From Elusimicrobiota bacterium (lineage in GTDB: Bacteria > Elusimicrobiota > Elusimicrobia > UBA1565 > UBA9628): a stretch of 64,000 nt of DNA. A program made the translations under genes and the position numbers. Location of the stretch: contig JAHFCF010000002.1 in the NCBI GenBank assembly GCA_023249645.1, positions 1-64,000 on the forward strand, written 5' to 3'. This document shows, piece by piece, positions 40,828-48,795 of the stretch. Each line of letters starts with the position of its first letter. Within the stretch, counting starts at the first letter, position 1. Below the pieces are notes generated by a model, which worked only from the letters and a program-made list of their open reading frames with translations, ran no database searches and was not told where the DNA came from.

Positions 40828-43800
40828 ATGAGGCTTCTGTTCCTGGCCGTCGCCATACTGAGGGGGGGGATCGCGCCGGCACACGCCGCCTACCTCCCCG
40901 CCGAACTGACCTCGCAAGCCCAGCACGACACCCAACGCTTCGGCCGCCGCCGCCCGCTCTCTCAGATGTCCCGGCATCGCGCGCAGGCTGAGCAGGCCTT
41001 CACGAACTTCAAGCAGTCCCACGGCCAGGCCTGGCAGATGCGCGTCAACGAGAACACCGGCCATCCCGCCGCCCTTGTCCATGGGCGCACCATGCCCCGC
41101 CGCGGCGCGCCCGAGGCCATCTCCTCCTCTTTCCTAGCCGAGGCGCAGTCTCTCATGCGCATCGATCCGTCCTCCCTGGTCCAGGAAGTCACCCGAAAAG
41201 GCCTTGGCATGACGCACCTCCTCTACCGGCAGACCTACAAGGGCTTGCCCGTGGAGTTCTCCCGCGTCAAAGTCCACGTCGCCGATGACGGCGCGGTCGT
41301 GGGAGTGGGCTCGAATTACGAACCGGACCTCGCGCTGGACACGACGCCCGGTCTGGCCGCCGAGCAAGCCGCCCAGGCCGTTGGCGCGGACTGCGGCAAG
41401 AGCCCGTCGGACCGGGGGAGCTTGGTCATCCTGCCGGACCAAGGAGCGGGCTCGGCACGGCTCGCCTGGAAATTCAAGGTCCGCATGAAGGCGGCGCTCT
41501 GGCGCTACTACGTGGACGCGCAGAACGGCAAGGTCCTTTTCCGCTACAACGACCTGAAGTTCGCCACCGCGGGGACCGTCACGGGCACGGTCTACGACAA
41601 AGACCCCAACGCCCCCGCAGCCCAGAGAGCCTTCGCCAACGCGTATGTCTACGTCGCCACGCCTGACAACGCGTCGGTGACCGACGCGAATGGCGCATTC
41701 GCCAATGGGCAATCGGGCAAGATCGTCACCGCGCTCCAAGGCCCCTGGGTGACGGTCGCCAATTTCCTCGGCCCCAGCGCGCATTACGACAACGGCAGCG
41801 GTGTCTGGCAGACGCAGACCTACGCCGCCTCCTCGCCCCATCCCTACTCCGCCGATTCGGTATTCATATCCACCATCGACATCTCGGCCCTGCAGCCCGA
41901 CGCCTTCATGCAGCTGCCCGTCTTCTCCAATTTCAACGTCGGGACCTACGCGAATGGAGATTTTACTCAAGACGACGAGGTCACCATCTTCGACGCCAAC
42001 CTGAACCCTCTGGCCAGCTACATCGGCAACCGCGGCCCCTTCAACGGCACGGCCGCCTACGGGCAGACGCTCTACCTGCACCTGCGCCCAAGCTCCGCGG
42101 TCAACGTGGTCACGAATCTGCGCGGACGCACCGGCTCCAACAGCCTGGGAGCCGCGATCTCGCCGAGCACCAGCATGTACGGCTATGACGTCGCCTCCTC
42201 CAGCTATCTGATCATCTCCAACCCGACCGTGCCCGGAGTCAGCGCCGACCACGAGTGGACATCCACGGACACGGCCCTCAGCCTGCGCAGCGAGCTCAGC
42301 CTCTTCTACCACCTCAACAAGATGCACGACTACTACCTGGGAGACGTGGACAAGTCCAGCGCCGCCTTCCTCGGCGCGCCCGCCAACGCCATGGCCTTCC
42401 TGCCGGACCTCGACAACGCCTTCTTCGATTCGACCGACAACAACCTCTTCTTCGGCGACGGAGGCGACCAGACCCATCCCACGGACAAGCTGACCGACGA
42501 CGCGACGATCATCCGCCATGAGTACACGCACTACATGATGGACAAGATCTGGCCCATCACCTACTTCGGCCAGTCCGGCAGCATCTCCGAAGGCACGCCG
42601 GACTATTTCTCAGGAAGCTCTCTGGGCACCAGCTCCATCGGCAAGTACTACAACGGCGGCACGCCTCTGCGCGAGTTGGACTGCGAGGGAAACCCCGGCG
42701 CCTGCCGCGTCTTGAACGGCGCCAATTGGGAGGGCGACCTCTACAAGGACGGTCTGGCCTACAGCCAGTCCCTCTGGTACATCCGCAGCCACACCACGGC
42801 CTCCTGCGCGGACAACCTGGCCTTCCAGACGCTCCTCTTCTTCCCCGAGAGCTTCCAGGAGATCGTCGACGACATGCAGACCGTCGCGAGAAACGGCATG
42901 GCGCCGCCCTGCGCTCCGATCCCAAGCCTGGCCAGCATCATCACCAATGGATTTTCCCTGCACGGCATCGGCGTGCCGGGAGGCGACGTTTGGGAGAAGC
43001 AAAGCGGCTCTCTCCACAACGACGGCTTCGAGGCCGCCGTGGACGTGAGCACCATCCCCTCTCTCAGCGCGACGATCTATCCCTCGGGAGACGTGGACTA
43101 CTACACCTTCGGCGCCGGCGCCGGGCCCATGCAGTTCATCCTGACCCTGCCGCAAGACCCGGGAAGCCTCTATGACAAGGCCTACATGATGACCCTCTAT
43201 GACCGCAACCACACGTCCGTGGCTCAGGCCCAGCCTCCTTATGACGGTCCCGGCGGCCTCGGCAGCGTCTGCTCGGCCGGTGACTGCGACACCAGCGCCC
43301 AGCAGGTCGTTTTGACCTACACCAATGCCACGCCCGGGCCGTTCTTCCTGGAGATCAACGGCGGCCAGACGGCCGCTGGCTCCAACAGCGCCGTCTCCCT
43401 CGACACCGTCCCCTACACCGTCTCCTTCGTCTTTCCCAAGGCGGCCGCCTTTCCCGGCTCGATCATCACCGCCTCCTACGACAACGACCAATTCAGCTTC
43501 GCCGTCGCGGTCAGCTGCTTCGCGCGGACAACGGGGCCGGGCGCTCCCGGCGGCCAGGACTATTCCTTCGCCTACGCCCAGCTGCGCGATCATGCCTTCA
43601 ACGCCATATCCCAAACGGACACCCGCAATCCCACCTATCTGACCGTCCTGTCCTCGACGAACCTCAACGGCAGCGTCAGCGGCTCGCTCGCCCTTCAGCC
43701 GGGATTCGCGCAGACGTTCCCGGCCTTCGGCACGGTGTATCTGGAGGTCTTCGGCTATGACGTCGCTGGAAGCAGCGTCTCCTTGGGCCTCTCACCGCCC

Positions 43801-44103
43801 CTCTCCCTGACATCCAACCAGGCATCCCTGCATGCCTACAACAACATCTTCAATCCCCTGCGGGGGGAAAAGGCCACGATCAAATACGCGACCTCCTCGT
43901 CCGGCCATGTGCGCCTCACGCTCTACACTCTCGACGGTCGTTTGGTCAAGGCCCTGGTCGATGAGGACCTCCCCCCAGGGCGGGGATCCTTGGATTGGGA
44001 GGGTGACAACCTGCGCGGCAGCACGGTCGCCAGCGGCGTCTATCTGCTGCGCCTGGTGGCGCCCGGGTTCTCCAAGACGCAGAAAATCGTGGTCGTCAAA
44101 TGA
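40828..44103 (+). CDS. Large secreted gluzincin-type metalloprotease with FlgD/T9SS-like C-terminal domain
   Basis: A 1091-residue protein with a signal peptide (LLFLAVAILRGGIAPAHA). Residues about 60-250 look like an FTP-type propeptide (THLLYRQTYKGLPVEFSRVK, WKFKVRMKAALWRYYVDAQN). A carboxypeptidase-regulatory-like insert follows (GTVTGTVYDKDPNAP). The zinc site is HEYTH (His564, Glu565, His568) and the probable third ligand is Glu588 in SEGTPDYFSG, as in M4/M36 enzymes. The end (about 1000-1091) is a FlgD-like Ig domain (VRLTLYTLDGRLVKALV, SGVYLLRLVAPG) ending in KIVVVK, the form of T9SS-type sorting domains. The stop overlaps the PorV-like gene start by ATGA. Confidence 0.85.
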   Translation: MRLLFLAVAILRGGIAPAHAAYLPAELTSQAQHDTQRFGRRRPLSQMSRHRAQAEQAFTNFKQSHGQAWQMRVNENTGHPAALVHGRTMPRRGAPEAISSSFLAEAQSLMRIDPSSLVQEVTRKGLGMTHLLYRQTYKGLPVEFSRVKVHVADDGAVVGVGSNYEPDLALDTTPGLAAEQAAQAVGADCGKSPSDRGSLVILPDQGAGSARLAWKFKVRMKAALWRYYVDAQNGKVLFRYNDLKFATAGTVTGTVYDKDPNAPAAQRAFANAYVYVATPDNASVTDANGAFANGQSGKIVTALQGPWVTVANFLGPSAHYDNGSGVWQTQTYAASSPHPYSADSVFISTIDISALQPDAFMQLPVFSNFNVGTYANGDFTQDDEVTIFDANLNPLASYIGNRGPFNGTAAYGQTLYLHLRPSSAVNVVTNLRGRTGSNSLGAAISPSTSMYGYDVASSSYLIISNPTVPGVSADHEWTSTDTALSLRSELSLFYHLNKMHDYYLGDVDKSSAAFLGAPANAMAFLPDLDNAFFDSTDNNLFFGDGGDQTHPTDKLTDDATIIRHEYTHYMMDKIWPITYFGQSGSISEGTPDYFSGSSLGTSSIGKYYNGGTPLRELDCEGNPGACRVLNGANWEGDLYKDGLAYSQSLWYIRSHTTASCADNLAFQTLLFFPESFQEIVDDMQTVARNGMAPPCAPIPSLASIITNGFSLHGIGVPGGDVWEKQSGSLHNDGFEAAVDVSTIPSLSATIYPSGDVDYYTFGAGAGPMQFILTLPQDPGSLYDKAYMMTLYDRNHTSVAQAQPPYDGPGGLGSVCSAGDCDTSAQQVVLTYTNATPGPFFLEINGGQTAAGSNSAVSLDTVPYTVSFVFPKAAAFPGSIITASYDNDQFSFAVAVSCFARTTGPGAPGGQDYSFAYAQLRDHAFNAISQTDTRNPTYLTVLSSTNLNGSVSGSLALQPGFAQTFPAFGTVYLEVFGYDVAGSSVSLGLSPPLSLTSNQASLHAYNNIFNPLRGEKATIKYATSSSGHVRLTLYTLDGRLVKALVDEDLPPGRGSLDWEGDNLRGSTVASGVYLLRLVAPGFSKTQKIVVVK

Positions 44104-45239
44104 GAGCGGCACTCTTCATCGTCGCCTTGGCGTTCACGCCCGCGCGCGGGGCTGAGAATCCCGGCGTGACCGGCGCGGCCATCCTGCAGATCCCCATGGG
44201 AAGCCGCGCCCTGGCCATGGGCAGCGCTTTCACCGCCGTCGGGGGGGACGCCTCGGCCCTCTACTACAATCCGGCCTCCATGAGCCGCTTGAACGCCCAG
44301 GAAGTGGGCCTCTCCTACTTCTCCGGACTCTCGGACAATGCCCTGCAGGAAATCTCCTACGCCGGCCCGACCCCCTTCCTGGGCCTCTGCGGCAACGGAC
44401 GCACGAGCGCGGGCGCCAGCCTGCTTTACTCCCAAAGCGGCGTGATCGAATACAATCGCCTCGATTCCAATGGTTCGCTGCAGAGCTCGCAGAACCTCAA
44501 CGCCGGAACGGACCTGGTAGCCAGCCTGGGATATTCCGAGGAGGTCGCCAGCACGCCGTTAGAACTGCCGGACATGACCTACGGGATACATCATTTCCTT
44601 GGAGTCTCCGGGAAATACATCCGCTCGACATTGGCCGGCGCCTACTCCGCCCAATCCGTCGCCGCAGATATCGGCTATCTGGCCCATTCCCCAGAGGCCG
44701 GCCTGAGCGCCGGCATATCGCTCCTGAATGCGGGCAATGAAATGAAGTTCATCAATGTCGGAGACCCTCTTCCTCTCATGACGCGCTTGGGCGTGGCCTA
44801 CCAGTTCACGAGCAATTCCGAGCACAGCTTCCTCACGGCCGTGGACGGCGTCTACAGCCTGCATGAGAAGATCTGGCAAGCCAATATCGGAGAGGAATAT
44901 CTCTGGCAGAAGACCTTCGCCCTGCGGGGCGGCTACCAATTCTTCAGCGACACGCTGGGACTGACCCTGGGCTTCGGCCTGCGCATCAACAACCGCATCC
45001 TCATCGACTACGCGTGGGGGATGTCGCAGACCATGAATGACACCCATCATTTCACCATCTCCTACCGCTTCGGCGCGCTCACGTCCGCCGAGCGCGGCCG
45101 CGAGCGCAAGCCGGTCATCGAATTCGTCCCGGAAAGAGAGCAGCTCAAAGGCCTCGACAATGCCGCGCCCCTCATCGAGAAGCCCCGACAGGCCTACCCC
45201 CAAGACAACAACCAAGCCCTCCCGGGCTGGATCTACTGA
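44100..45239 (+). CDS. PorV/PorQ-like outer membrane beta-barrel protein
   Basis: A 379-residue exported protein with a short signal (ALFIVALAFTPARG). The start of the mature chain, LQIPMGSRALAMGSAFTAVG then DASALYYNPASMSRL, is the hallmark of the PorV/UPF0164 barrel family, and the body has alternating strand patterns (FALRGGYQFFSDTLGLTLGF). A 45-residue charged tail follows the last strand. In T9SS bacteria PorV carries substrates with C-terminal sorting domains to the attachment complex. Here it is coupled (ATGA) to a protease with such a domain. No other T9SS gene is in the window. Confidence 0.8.
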   Translation: MRAALFIVALAFTPARGAENPGVTGAAILQIPMGSRALAMGSAFTAVGGDASALYYNPASMSRLNAQEVGLSYFSGLSDNALQEISYAGPTPFLGLCGNGRTSAGASLLYSQSGVIEYNRLDSNGSLQSSQNLNAGTDLVASLGYSEEVASTPLELPDMTYGIHHFLGVSGKYIRSTLAGAYSAQSVAADIGYLAHSPEAGLSAGISLLNAGNEMKFINVGDPLPLMTRLGVAYQFTSNSEHSFLTAVDGVYSLHEKIWQANIGEEYLWQKTFALRGGYQFFSDTLGLTLGFGLRINNRILIDYAWGMSQTMNDTHHFTISYRFGALTSAERGRERKPVIEFVPEREQLKGLDNAAPLIEKPRQAYPQDNNQALPGWIY

Positions 45240-45258
45240 GATCGAACGCGAGCGGCGA

Positions 45259-47109
45259 CTACTCTTCGTATTCGCGTCTTTTGTCGTCGCGCCGGCGGAA
45301 GCTCGCGTTGAGGATCCTCTTGCGCAGGCGCAGGCTCTTGGGCGTCACCTCGACGAGTTCCGTATCGTCGATAAACTCCAGGGCCTGCTCCAGGGACATG
45401 ACCATCGGGGGGGTCAGGTCGACGGCGTCGTCGGTCGCCTTGCTGCGCATGTTGCTCAAGGCCTTGGCCTTGCAGGGGTTGACCACGAAATCGTTGTCCT
45501 TCTTGGCCAGGCCGACCACCATCCCCTCGTAGACCTCCACGCCAGGGCCGAGGAAGAGGATGGATTGATCCTGCAGGTTCGCCAGAGCGTAGCCCGTGGT
45601 GCGGCCCTGCTCCTTGGCCACGTACACGCCCTGCTGACGCCCCGCCGGCTGCGGTCCCTTGGGTCCGTAGCCATGGAAGGCGTGGTGCATGAGGCCCATG
45701 CCGCGCGTGAGCGTCAAGAGCTCCGACTTGAATCCCATCAGCGCCCGCGAAGGGATCTCGTACTCCAGACGCACCCGCGTCTTGCCTTCAGGCGCCATGT
45801 TGACCATGCGCGCATTGCGCTTGCCCATGGACTCGATGACCGGGCCTTGATAATCGGCCGGGATGTCCACGACGAGATATTCCATGGGCTCGAGCAGTCC
45901 TTGCGGCGACTCCTTGAAGATGACCTCGGGCCGGGCCACTCCCAGCTCATAGCCCTCCCGGCGCATGGTCTCGATGAGGATGGAAAGATGCAGTTCCCCG
46001 CGTCCGGAGATCTTGAAATGTCCCTCGCCCTCGAGAGCCTCCATGCGCAGGCCGACATTGACCTCCTGCTCCCGCTGCAGACGATCGCGCAGATGGCGGC
46101 CGGTCACGAATTTCCCTTCCCGGCCGGCAAAGGGGCTGTTGTTGACCATGATCTCCATGGAGAGGGTCGGCTCGTCGATGTCCAGGGGCGGCAGGGCTTC
46201 GGGAGTCTCGATGGAAGCCACGGTGTCTCCCACGTGGATCTCGGGCAGTCCGGCCACGGCCACCACGTCGCCGGCGCTGGACTCGTCCACCTCGCGGCGC
46301 TCCAGGCCGAAAAAACTCTCCAGGCGGGTGACCTTGCCGGTGAAGATCTTGCCGGAAGGCTTCACCAGGGCCACGCTCTCGCCCTTGGCGATGCGGCCGT
46401 TGATCACCCTCCCGATCCCGATGCGTCCGATGTAGTTGCTGTAATCCAACATGGTCACCAGCATCTGCAGTGGCTGGCCCGGACGGATGGCGGGGGCCGG
46501 CACCGCGGTCAAAATGGTGTCAAGAAGCGGCGTCACGTCCGGACCGCGCTCGGTCGTGACGCTGGCCCAACCCTGCCTCCCCGAGGCGTAGACCACGGGG
46601 AAGTCCAACTGCGGCTCGGTCGCGCCCAGGTCGATGAAGAGGCTGAAGACCCGGTCCAAAGCCTCGTGCGGCTTGGCGTTCTCGCGGTCCATCTTGTTGA
46701 TCACGACGATGGGGTGCAGTCCCAGGGCCAGGGCCTTGCGCAGCACGAAGCGCGTCTGGGGCATGGGCCCCTCGACCGCGTCGACCAGGAGGAGCACGCC
46801 GTCCACCATCTTGAGGATGCGTTCGACCTCCGAGCCGAAGTCGGCGTGGCCGGGAGTGTCGACGATATTGATGGTGACGTCCTTGAAGACGATCGAGGTG
46901 TTCTTGGCCAGGATCGTGATGCCGCGCTCACGCTCGAGGTCATTGGAGTCGAGCACCTGCTCCTGGGCCGCGTCAGCCTTGACCTTGAAGGCGCCGGTCC
47001 GTTTGAGGAGCGCGTCGACCAGGGTCGTCTTGCCGTGGTCGACATGGGCGATGATGGCGACGTTGCGTCGATCCAAGCGGCGCGTCGTCTGGGCGGGGGT
47101 GGAAGTCAC
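45259..47109 (-). CDS. typA: Translational GTPase TypA/BipA
   Basis: A 616-residue GTPase of the EF-G superfamily involved in ribosome assembly and stress. G1 AHVDHGKTTLVDALL, G2 ERERGITILAKNTS, G3 DTPGHADFG, G4 INKMDREN, then the BipA-specific GRGELHLSILIETMRREGYE and the C-terminal domain with QDQSILFLGPGVEVYEGM. The frame has no ATG before the G domain; the GTG at 47109 is preferred because it lies 5 bases after a minus-strand TATACT, while the 218 codons upstream overlap the divergent aminopeptidase. Confidence 0.93.
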   Translation of the reverse strand: MTSTPAQTTRRLDRRNVAIIAHVDHGKTTLVDALLKRTGAFKVKADAAQEQVLDSNDLERERGITILAKNTSIVFKDVTINIVDTPGHADFGSEVERILKMVDGVLLLVDAVEGPMPQTRFVLRKALALGLHPIVVINKMDRENAKPHEALDRVFSLFIDLGATEPQLDFPVVYASGRQGWASVTTERGPDVTPLLDTILTAVPAPAIRPGQPLQMLVTMLDYSNYIGRIGIGRVINGRIAKGESVALVKPSGKIFTGKVTRLESFFGLERREVDESSAGDVVAVAGLPEIHVGDTVASIETPEALPPLDIDEPTLSMEIMVNNSPFAGREGKFVTGRHLRDRLQREQEVNVGLRMEALEGEGHFKISGRGELHLSILIETMRREGYELGVARPEVIFKESPQGLLEPMEYLVVDIPADYQGPVIESMGKRNARMVNMAPEGKTRVRLEYEIPSRALMGFKSELLTLTRGMGLMHHAFHGYGPKGPQPAGRQQGVYVAKEQGRTTGYALANLQDQSILFLGPGVEVYEGMVVGLAKKDNDFVVNPCKAKALSNMRSKATDDAVDLTPPMVMSLEQALEFIDDTELVEVTPKSLRLRKRILNASFRRRDDKRREYEE

Positions 47110-47114
47110 AAGAG

Positions 47115-47148
47115 AGTATAGCAAAGCCGTGAAGCACTTCGGTATAAT
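47115..47148. promoter_or_regulatory. Divergent leaderless-type promoters of typA and the aminopeptidase gene
   Basis: Minus-strand TATACT (47120-47115) is 5 bases before the typA GTG (47109). Plus-strand TATAAT (47143-47148) is 6 bases before the aminopeptidase ATG (47155). Transcription normally starts about 7 bases past the -10 box, i.e. at the start codons. No ribosome-binding site is present for either gene. Confidence 0.6.
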
Positions 47149-47154
47149 CGCGCC

Positions 47155-48477
47155 ATGAACGACACTCTCCGGCATCGCCGCGCCCTGGCCGAGCGCCTGC
47201 CCGACGGACTCATCCTGCTTTCCGGCGGCGTCAGCCGCACGCGCAACGCGGACACGGAAGCGCTTTTCCGGCAGAGATCGGATTTCCTCTATCTGACGGA
47301 CGTCGAGGCGTCGGGATACACTCTGCTCATCGACCCTCAGCGCGGCCGCCAGACCCTCTTCATCCCGCGCATCGACAACCAGCACCGCGTGTGGCTCGGC
47401 CCCGTGCCCGGACCGGCCGAGTCCCAGAGGCTCTACGGCATGCGCGCCGTCTACGCCGACACTCTGGAAAAAGAATTCAAGATCTCCCGGCGCGGCTATC
47501 GCAAGATCTACACGGACCAGGAGACTCTCAAAGCCCACCGCCCCTTGATGAAAGGCCTTCATGCGGCTCCGGCCAGGCTGGCGGATGCCCTCTCGGAACT
47601 GCGGGCTTGCAAGTCTCCCGGCGAACTGGACATGATCCGACAGGCCTGCGCCGCCACGAATGCGGCGCACCTGGCGGTCATGCGCTCGGTGCGTCCCGGC
47701 CAGCATGAATATGAGGCCCAAGCCGTGTTCGAGTCGGAGTGCCTCCAAGCCGGTCTCAGGCACCTGGCCTACCTCACCATCGCCGCCTCAGGAAAAAATT
47801 CCGCCATCCTGCACTACGACCGCAACAACGCGAAGCTCAAGGCGGGCGACCTTCTCCTGATGGACGCGGGAGCCGAGTGCCGCGGCTACGCGGCGGACGT
47901 CACGCGCACCTTGCCCATCAGCGGCCGGTTCAGCCGGCGGCAAAAAGACATCTACTCTATCGTCCTGGAGGCGCAGAAGGCCTCGATCGCGCACGCCCAG
48001 CCGGGCCTGCTCTCGACGGATCTCCACATCTTCTCCATGACCAGGATCGCCGAGGGCCTGAAGTCCTTGAAGATCCTGCGGGGTGACACGACGGGGCTGG
48101 TGGAGAACGGCGCGGTCAGGCTCTTCTACCCGCACGGGCTCTCCCACATGATGGGACTCGACGTCCATGACGTCACCGGCGGCAAGAAGCGCCTGGTGCG
48201 CAATCCCCACAAGTTCGCGCTCCGGTTCCTCGCCAAGCTCGAGCCGGGCTTCGTCATTACGATCGAGCCGGGCATCTACTTCATCGAGGCCCTGCTCCAG
48301 GACGCCCACAACCGCCGCCAGCATCGCGCTTCAGTCGATTTTGCGCGCGCGGAGAAGTTCCTGGACTTCGGAGGGGTGCGCATCGAAGATGACATCGTCA
48401 TCCAGGCGCGCGGATCTCTCAATCTCACGGACACGCCCAAGGAGATCAAGGACGTCGAAGCCGCGTGCCGCCGCTAA
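47155..48477 (+). CDS. pepP: M24 family Xaa-Pro aminopeptidase (PepP-like)
   Basis: A 440-residue metallopeptidase. The N-terminal aminopeptidase-P domain has FRQRSDFLYLTDVEASGYTL. The pita-bread domain has all five metal ligands: LLMDAGAECRGYAADVTRT (two Asp), PHGLSHMMGLDVHD (His), VITIEPGIYF (Glu) and GGVRIEDDIVI (Glu). It removes N-terminal residues before proline in the cytoplasm. The start is a leaderless-type ATG. The prolyl iminopeptidase at 55482 has a related role. Confidence 0.93.
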   Translation: MNDTLRHRRALAERLPDGLILLSGGVSRTRNADTEALFRQRSDFLYLTDVEASGYTLLIDPQRGRQTLFIPRIDNQHRVWLGPVPGPAESQRLYGMRAVYADTLEKEFKISRRGYRKIYTDQETLKAHRPLMKGLHAAPARLADALSELRACKSPGELDMIRQACAATNAAHLAVMRSVRPGQHEYEAQAVFESECLQAGLRHLAYLTIAASGKNSAILHYDRNNAKLKAGDLLLMDAGAECRGYAADVTRTLPISGRFSRRQKDIYSIVLEAQKASIAHAQPGLLSTDLHIFSMTRIAEGLKSLKILRGDTTGLVENGAVRLFYPHGLSHMMGLDVHDVTGGKKRLVRNPHKFALRFLAKLEPGFVITIEPGIYFIEALLQDAHNRRQHRASVDFARAEKFLDFGGVRIEDDIVIQARGSLNLTDTPKEIKDVEAACRR

Positions 48478-48795
48478 GTGAGCCTAAAAAGTTCAGTCGA
48501 AGCTTAAATTCGCCATCGCCGGTCGTATCGGCGAGGACGAATCACGCTCCCACAGAGCGTAAAAGATTGTTGATCCCGCCCGTGGGGTAAACATCCTCTG
48601 GCCTGCAAGAAATTTCCAAGCAACTGTTGCCGGCAACAGTTCGACCTGATTTTCAGTTCAAGTGCTCATGCCGAGTCGCTCGTTTGCATGATTTCCAACT
48701 GAAACGCAGTTCCCAATGGACGAAAAAAGATATGAAAAAATAATGGCTTTTTTCAACCGCGCCACCGGACGGGGTGCTGAACTGACGGATTCAGA
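48478..48795. other. Intergenic region between convergent genes, with hairpins
   Basis: 318 bases between the aminopeptidase stop and the stop of the 1270-aa gene. A perfect 20-base palindrome, AACTGTTGCCGGCAACAGTT, lies at 48622-48641; TCGCCG and CGGCGA (48511-48532) form a 6-bp stem; GAAAAAAG and CTTTTTTC near 48722-48757 can pair around an AT-rich loop and could end transcription from either side. No gene or tRNA was found. Confidence 0.6.

Noticed and set aside
41134-42531. A 465-codon open frame on the minus strand
   Set aside because: Antisense to the secreted protease gene; Val/Gly/Glu-rich shadow.
45037-47121. A 694-codon open frame on the plus strand
   Set aside because: It lies antisense to typA, whose product has all family motifs. 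The frame's product is rich in His, Asp, Gly and Leu, as expected from the mirror frame of a GC-rich gene.
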